From Halieaceae bacterium UBA4438 (lineage in GTDB: Bacteria > Pseudomonadota > Gammaproteobacteria > Pseudomonadales > Halieaceae): DNA of 8,708 nucleotides. The notes beneath the pieces were generated by a model. It had not been told where the DNA came from. It ran no database searches and saw only the letters and a list, made by a program, of their open reading frames with translations. Location of the stretch: the NCBI GenBank assembly GCA_002390485.1, contig DGPO01000043.1, positions 1 through 8,708 of the forward strand. Reading direction: 5' to 3'. Each line of letters begins with the position of its first letter. Position 1 is the stretch's first letter. Positions 6,297 through 8,708 of this stretch are shown piece by piece. Made by a program: the position numbers and the translations under genes.

Positions 6297-8102
6297 ATGT
6301 CTGATTCTCTGCAAAACCAATCGCGCCTTAAGCAACTTATTGCAAAAGGCAAAGAACAAGGCTACCTGACCTACGCGGAAGTGAATGATCACCTCCCGCA
6401 AGACATTTCTGAGCCCGATCAAGTCGAAGACATCATTCAGATGATTAACGACATGGGTATTCAGGTGTTTGAACAAGCACCTGACGCAGACGAACTTCTC
6501 ATGACTGAAGGAGATCGGTCGGCCGATGAGATCGCCGCCGCAGAGGCCGCTGCAGCGCTCGCCGCGGTCGAAAATGAAGCCGGCCGCACAACCGATCCCG
6601 TGCGCATGTACATGCGTGAGATGGGCACGGTTGAACTGCTGACCCGCGAAGGCGAAATTGTCATTGCCAAGCGAATTGAAGAGGGCATCCGAGAACTGCT
6701 CTCTGCTCTTGCGTTTTATCCAGGCGTCGCTCGAAAACTCAGCAACGAATATGATTTGGTCGCAAAAGAAGAGAAAAAACTCTCCGACATGCTCGTGGGC
6801 TACCTTGATCCCGCCGACCACGTCCCCTCAGCGCAGGAAATTGCGGAGCAGAACGCAAATAAAGAGAACGATGATGCCGAGGAGACCGATACCGGTCCTG
6901 ATCCTGTTGAAGCCAAAAAACGATTCACTGCGCTGAAGCGTCAATGCACTAAAACTGAAAAGACGCTCGCCGAAAAAGGCTACAACAGCAAAGAAGCGCA
7001 AAAAGAGATGACAAAGCTTGGAGAGCTGTTCAAGTTCTTCAAGCTGACACCGCGCGTGTTCGACCCCTTGGTCGAGACGCCGCGCGCTGTATTGGCGGTT
7101 TTGCGTGAGTCGGAGCGTGAAATTACCCGACTTGTGGTGCGGGAGTGCCGCATGGACCGCAAAGACTTTATTAAGAGTTTTCAGGGTTCAGAGAGCAAGC
7201 TCGACTGGGTCGATAGTGCGTCGAAAAAAGCAGACGTTGCGGAACGCCTTGCCAACTACCGCGAAGACATTGTGAGACTGCAGAAGCGCATTGCGGTCAT
7301 TGAGGACGAAGTCGGCCTCAGAACCATGGAAATCAAAGAGATCAATCGCCGCATGAGCATGGGCGAGGCTCGAGCGCGACGGGCGAAAAAAGAGATGGTG
7401 GAAGCCAACCTGCGACTCGTTATCTCGATTGCCAAAAAGTACACGAATCGTGGCCTGCAGTTCTTAGACCTGATTCAAGAAGGCAATATTGGTCTAATGA
7501 AGGCCGTAGACAAGTTTGAATACCGTCGTGGCTACAAGTTCTCAACCTATGCCACGTGGTGGATTCGTCAGGCAATCACCCGATCTATTGCTGACCAGGC
7601 AAGAACGATTCGGATCCCGGTTCACATGATCGAGACGATCAATAAACTTAACCGAATCTCAAGGCAGATGCTCCAGGAAATGGGTCGCGAACCCACGCCA
7701 GAAGAACTGGGCGAGCGCATGGACATGCCGGAAGACAAAGTCCGTAAAGTGCTAAAAATAGCCAAAGAGCCCATCTCCATGGAGACGCCCATTGGCGACG
7801 ACGAAGATTCGCACCTTGGCGACTTTATCGAGGACGTGACCATTTCCAGTCCAGTCGATGCCGCAACAGAAGAGGGTCTAACCGAGGCGACTCGCGACGT
7901 TCTAGGCGGTTTAACCGCTCGAGAGGCCAAGGTTTTGCGTATGCGATTTGGCATCGATATGAACACCGATCACACGCTCGAAGAGGTGGGCAAGCAGTTT
8001 GACGTCACGCGTGAGCGCATTCGTCAAATAGAAGCAAAGGCGCTTCGTAAGCTACGCCACCCCACTCGCTCGGACTATCTTCGCAGCTTCCTCGACGACT
8101 GA
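6297..8102 (+). CDS. rpoD: RNA polymerase primary sigma factor (sigma70)
   Basis: Housekeeping sigma factor that directs RNA polymerase to -10/-35 promoters. The 601-aa product (E. coli 613) shows all regions: region 1.1 (about 1-80) opening with [17 protein letters not shown]; an Ala-rich linker; region 1.2 with VRMYMREMG from V102; a nonconserved region with a shorter acidic stretch than in E. coli; region 2 with the -10-melting YATWW (Y418-W422) and -10 contacts Q425 and T428; region 3; and region 4.2 with the [10 protein letters not shown] helix (R572, E573, R576 match E. coli -35 contacts). The ATG at 6297 gives a start equivalent to E. coli; a TTG at 6252 would add 15 residues unlike the family. 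The ribosome-binding site is weak (CGGA, 7 bases away). It is last in the operon. Confidence 0.98.
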   Translation: MSDSLQNQSRLKQLIAKGKEQGYLTYAEVNDHLPQDISEPDQVEDIIQMINDMGIQVFEQAPDADELLMTEGDRSADEIAAAEAAAALAAVENEAGRTTDPVRMYMREMGTVELLTREGEIVIAKRIEEGIRELLSALAFYPGVARKLSNEYDLVAKEEKKLSDMLVGYLDPADHVPSAQEIAEQNANKENDDAEETDTGPDPVEAKKRFTALKRQCTKTEKTLAEKGYNSKEAQKEMTKLGELFKFFKLTPRVFDPLVETPRAVLAVLRESEREITRLVVRECRMDRKDFIKSFQGSESKLDWVDSASKKADVAERLANYREDIVRLQKRIAVIEDEVGLRTMEIKEINRRMSMGEARARRAKKEMVEANLRLVISIAKKYTNRGLQFLDLIQEGNIGLMKAVDKFEYRRGYKFSTYATWWIRQAITRSIADQARTIRIPVHMIETINKLNRISRQMLQEMGREPTPEELGERMDMPEDKVRKVLKIAKEPISMETPIGDDEDSHLGDFIEDVTISSPVDAATEEGLTEATRDVLGGLTAREAKVLRMRFGIDMNTDHTLEEVGKQFDVTRERIRQIEAKALRKLRHPTRSDYLRSFLDD

Positions 8103-8125
8103 TATCGCCGATCAACTTGTTTTTG

Positions 8126-8144
8126 GCCTAGGCAACCCCTAGGC
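8126..8144 (+). terminator. Hairpin after rpoD, possible terminator of the operon
   Basis: GCCTAGG (8126-8132) and CCTAGGC (8138-8144) form a perfect 7-bp stem with a 5-nt CAACC loop, extendable by a G-U pair (8125/8145). It starts 24 nt after the rpoD stop, where the operon should end. The downstream sequence has only scattered Ts, not a U-tract, so it may be a weak terminator or just a 3'-end stabilising structure. Confidence 0.4.
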
Positions 8145-8157
8145 TCATTCTCATAAT
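8129..8157 (+). promoter_or_regulatory. Weak candidate promoter for the cytochrome c gene
   Basis: TAGGCA (8129-8134) and CATAAT (8152-8157) are spaced by 17 bp and match the sigma70 -35 and -10 consensus at four and five of six positions. The -35 falls inside the post-rpoD hairpin. The position, about 50 nt before the cytochrome start, is sensible, but matches of this quality arise by chance. Confidence 0.25.
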
Positions 8158-8207
8158 AACGAACGTGCGGTGATTACCGAGCGTCTGTCTGTATGGGGAA
8201 AAAGCAA

Positions 8208-8708
8208 ATGCTCAATTACACCGCCAAACTGTTGGGCGGATTGTCGATACTGGTCGCCTGCTTTGCGGTCCACGCAAACGAGCACTACGAGGCGCACTGC
8301 GCGGCATGCCATGGGCCTGACGGCAGCGGCAACGCAGCGCTGAAGGCGCCCAACCTGACCCACCTTTCAGAGCCCTACATGAAGCGCCAAGTGGCCGCAT
8401 TCAAACAGGGTTGGCGCCAGTCGTCCGACGCCGCCTCTCCCAGCGCGATGATGGCCACCGCCATTGAGAGTCTCGATTCGACGCGACTTGATCTTGCGGT
8501 GTCTGAGGCGGCCCAGCTAGTCCCGGTCAGCCCAAAGCAAAAATCCTTGGACGAATTTGATCTGCGAAAAGGGCGGAGTCAGTACACCGCATTTTGTGGT
8601 TCATGCCACGGGACGACGGCAGCAGGAAACGATCGACTCGGGGCGCCTGCACTGGTCGGCTTAGACGTGGCCTACCTGGTTCGTCAATATCGTGCATTTG
8701 CCAGCGGC
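8208..8708 (+). CDS. Exported di-heme c-type cytochrome, c4-like (3' end cut off by window)
   Basis: The frame is open for 167 codons to the window edge. A signal peptide is visible: a Lys at 7, a hydrophobic core at about 8-21 and an Ala-x-Ala-like VHA cleavage site near 23, so the product is probably periplasmic. Two covalent heme motifs follow, CAACH (31-35) and CGSCH (130-134), each opening a similar c-type domain (CHGPDGSGN...APNL and CHGTTAAGN...APAL), an arrangement like cytochrome c4 electron carriers. M81 or M82 is the likely axial ligand of heme 1; the second ligand would lie beyond the window. The ATG at 8208 is preferred because GGGGA sits eight bases upstream; an in-frame ATG at 8193 would add MGKKQ. 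It follows rpoD on the same strand across a 105-nt gap with a hairpin, so it is probably a separate unit. Its redox partner cannot be told from here; more heme domains could follow. Confidence 0.85.
   Translation, partial: MLNYTAKLLGGLSILVACFAVHANEHYEAHCAACHGPDGSGNAALKAPNLTHLSEPYMKRQVAAFKQGWRQSSDAASPSAMMATAIESLDSTRLDLAVSEAAQLVPVSPKQKSLDEFDLRKGRSQYTAFCGSCHGTTAAGNDRLGAPALVGLDVAYLVRQYRAFASG

Noticed and set aside
6249..6821. 190-codon open frame on the - strand over the start of rpoD
   Set aside because: Antisense to conserved rpoD codons for regions 1.1 and 1.2, with no recognisable protein motifs. Treated as a shadow.
8103..8207. tRNA gene after rpoD
   Set aside because: No cloverleaf, T-arm GGTTCGANTCC-like sequence or CCA end can be found in the 105-nt gap.

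Overview
The window is a stretch of core housekeeping genes from a gammaproteobacterium. RpoD, DnaG, S21, TsaD, ApaH and Cca all resemble their Escherichia/Pseudomonas counterparts closely, and a GatB/YqeY gene sits between rpsU and dnaG, as I recall for Pseudomonas. Composition is moderately GC-rich and even throughout. A marine lineage such as the OM60/NOR5 (Halieaceae) or SAR92 type is my guess; nothing in the window proves it.

Layout: (1) 1-50, a 15-codon tail of an unidentified upstream gene. (2) 78-2002, apaH and cca on the + strand, joined by an ATGA start/stop overlap. (3) 1990-2036, a 10-bp tandem repeat filling the gap between the convergent cca and folB. (4) 2036-3435, tsaD then folB on the - strand, also joined by ATGA. 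(5) 3436-3571, a divergent intergenic region with a clear sigma70-type promoter for rpsU and a 5'-UTR hairpin. (6) 3572-8102, the macromolecular synthesis operon rpsU-yqeY-dnaG-rpoD. The 144-nt dnaG-rpoD gap holds two long-loop inverted repeats and possible promoter elements. (7) 8208-8708, the 5' part of an exported di-heme c-type cytochrome gene cut off by the window end. There is no gene-free stretch longer than 144 bases.

How the genes fit together: rpsU, dnaG and rpoD couple initiation of translation, replication and transcription in one regulon. The left half serves tRNA maturation (Cca, TsaD), folate synthesis (FolB) and Ap4A turnover (ApaH).

I found no new defence, mobile or biosynthetic system. 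What merits a second look is in the details: a Cca that lacks the HD phosphohydrolase domain and has Glu in place of the first catalytic Asp, the stop-codon-bearing tandem repeat after cca, the RNA structures around the rpsU-rpoD operon, and the direct tsaD-folB junction.
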